Origin: Thalassobellus sp050294475
GTDB lineage: Bacteria; Bacteroidota; Bacteroidia; Flavobacteriales; Flavobacteriaceae
Reading direction: 5' to 3'
Assembly (NCBI GenBank): GCA_050294475.1
Contig: JBNKOE010000010.1
Location: 62,001 to 126,000, forward strand
DNA: 64,000 nt
This document shows, one piece after another, positions 62,876 through 64,000 of the stretch (the first letter of the stretch is position 1; the number at the start of each line of letters is the position of its first letter). The translations under genes were made by a program, and so were the position numbers. The notes below the pieces were generated by a model, which saw nothing but the letters and a program-made list of their open reading frames with translations, was not told the DNA's origin and made no database searches.

Positions 62876-62937
62876 ATTCGAACCTGCGACCTCCGCGTCC
62901 CAAACGCGGCGCGATAACCGGGCTACGCTACACCCCG
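62863..62937 (-). tRNA. tRNA-Pro (anticodon TGG)
   Basis: Minus-strand cloverleaf: acceptor CGGGGTG/CACCCCG, anticodon stem CCGCG/CGCGG with loop TTTGGGA, T-arm GCAGGTTCGAATCCTGC, discriminator A. CCA not encoded. Its 3' end is the integration site of the element to its left. Confidence 0.93.
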
Positions 62938-63084
62938 AATTGGTTACCTGTAACGGATTGCAAATATACTTTATTTATTCATTTTTCAAATTATTTTTTA
63001 AAAAAATGTTCGACAAAGAATAAGACTGGATAATAATTTAAAATCTATAATTTAGTAATCTGTTTAAAATTATATTTCATCACT

Positions 63085-64000
63085 GTGTATTTTAACAAAA
63101 AACTATTAACCATTATGAGTATTTGCATGGTGTTATTCAGTCATGCTCAAATAAAAATAATTGATAGTGATAGCAAAGAGATTTTATATGATGTAACTAT
63201 AATTAACACCGAAACTAATGATTCTATAAACTCAAAATCAACCAATTTTGTAGAAATACCTAAAACAGGAAAATATATTATTAGTAAAGAAAACTATATT
63301 AAAAAGCTTGTAGAATTAAAAAATAACAAATATTATATTATTCCATTAAGCATCAATAATTCAGAATTAAATGAAATTATTATTAATGCGAATCATATTC
63401 CTAAAAAACTAAAAAAGTCTACAAAATCAATTAGCATTATTTCATTAAAAGATATAGAACGCTCAAATAATATAAATTTCGCTCCCATTTTAAATAGAAC
63501 TCCTGGAGTTTTTATGCAAAGCGGCTCACTTAACACGAACAGAATCACTATTAGAGGAATTGGGTCAAGGAATTTATTTGGCACAGCAAAAATAAGAGCC
63601 TATTTCAAGGATATTCCATTAACTAATGGTAATGGAGAAACCAATATTGAAGATTTTGAATTAGCATCTATATCACGTTTTGAGATTATTAAAGGAGCAA
63701 CCTCAAGCGAATATGGTGCTGGACTTGGCGGAACCATTAGCATAACTCCAAAAAATGCTTACTTAAACACATCGCATATTAATAGTGATTTAATAATAGG
63801 CTCTTTCGGATTAAAAAAAGGCATCATTAATTTAAATCACGGTACAACCAAAAACAGTTACAGAGCTATTTACAGTAATACCCATAGCGATGGCTATCGA
63901 GAAAACAATGAATACAACAGGCAAACATTTACTTTTAGCTCCAATCATTTTTCAACAAAAAAAGATGAAATTTCATTTTTAGCTAGTTATGTTGATTTAA
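63085..64000 (+). CDS. TonB-dependent receptor, N-terminal part
   Basis: The frame runs to the end of the window (about 305 codons seen). GTG 63085 gives a good signal peptide (basic KK then L-L-T-I-M-S-I-C-M-V-L-F-S-H-A); ATG 63115 is the alternative but would lack the basic residues. A short carboxypeptidase-like beta domain is followed by the plug (I-L-N-R-T-P-G-V-F-M-Q-S-G, I-T-I-R-G-I-G-S, I-I-K-G-A-T-S-S-E-Y-G-A-G-L-G-G) and the first barrel strands. It lacks SusC hallmarks and looks like a FecA/BtuB-type metal-chelate or vitamin receptor; the ligand is unknown. Confidence 0.88.
   Translation, partial: MYFNKKLLTIMSICMVLFSHAQIKIIDSDSKEILYDVTIINTETNDSINSKSTNFVEIPKTGKYIISKENYIKKLVELKNNKYYIIPLSINNSELNEIIINANHIPKKLKKSTKSISIISLKDIERSNNINFAPILNRTPGVFMQSGSLNTNRITIRGIGSRNLFGTAKIRAYFKDIPLTNGNGETNIEDFELASISRFEIIKGATSSEYGAGLGGTISITPKNAYLNTSHINSDLIIGSFGLKKGIINLNHGTTKNSYRAIYSNTHSDGYRENNEYNRQTFTFSSNHFSTKKDEISFLASYVDL

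Overview
The window looks like a low-GC chromosome segment of a marine-type member of the Bacteroidota, most likely Flavobacteriaceae. The signs are SusC/SusD pairs, several type IX secretion (T9SS) sorting tails, an ECF sigma/FecR-controlled polysaccharide locus, TAnnTTTG-type -7 boxes, mostly absent Shine-Dalgarno sequences and a Bacteroidetes-type tyrosine recombinase. The genus cannot be fixed from the sequence alone.

Layout. 1-4.2 kb: the end of a GIN-domain (TSGSD-repeat) protein, a membrane protein on the minus strand, a structured non-coding leader, a 49-residue Cys-Cys/poly-Pro lipopeptide, and a TPR sensor kinase with its response regulator. 4.2-9.8 kb: a compact, very AT-rich run of at least 13 mostly tiny plus-strand genes (DUF1508, GIY-YIG-like, DUF4177-like, YidD-like, basic Pro-rich peptide, PBCV-adaptor-like lipoprotein, DUF4236, TerB-like, four-TM coiled-coil protein, vWA-like lipoprotein, secreted nuclease, Cys-motif protein). 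Near-identical terminator sequences lie on both sides. This is the best candidate in the window for an uncharacterised multi-gene system.

9.9-24 kb: hexuronate catabolism. uxuA with an SDR fructuronate-reductase candidate and a LacI-type regulator; later a second LacI regulator divergent from kduI-kduD. Both branches end in 2-keto-3-deoxygluconate. Between them lie a 1361-residue FG-GAP/UnbV/vanadium-haloperoxidase fusion with a T9SS tail, an esterase lipoprotein between an intact tRNA-Pro(GGG) and a decayed copy of it, trxB and a small lipoprotein. 24.3-39 kb: one minus-strand polysaccharide utilisation locus running sigma factor, FecR, STN-containing SusC, SusD, GH31, GH51, GH43-GH43. The enzymes point to an arabinose- and xylose-containing plant or algal polymer.

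39.5-41.3 kb: a split HipA toxin-antitoxin operon (HipB, HipS-like, HipT-like) behind three identical 20-bp palindromes at exact 40-bp spacing. 41.5-51 kb: surface proteins (a T9SS-tailed protein and a 2154-residue matrixin/leucine-rich-repeat giant) and a 7TM one-piece regulator. 51.1-62.9 kb: a tRNA-Pro(UGG) integration site with two successive insertions. An att-like copy of the tRNA 3' end lies at 52.0 kb, and a frameshifted integrase follows each copy. The cargo between them encodes a T9SS propeller protein, a PspC-like peptide, two lipoproteins, an outer-membrane barrel and an exported protein of unknown role. The window ends inside a TonB-dependent receptor gene.
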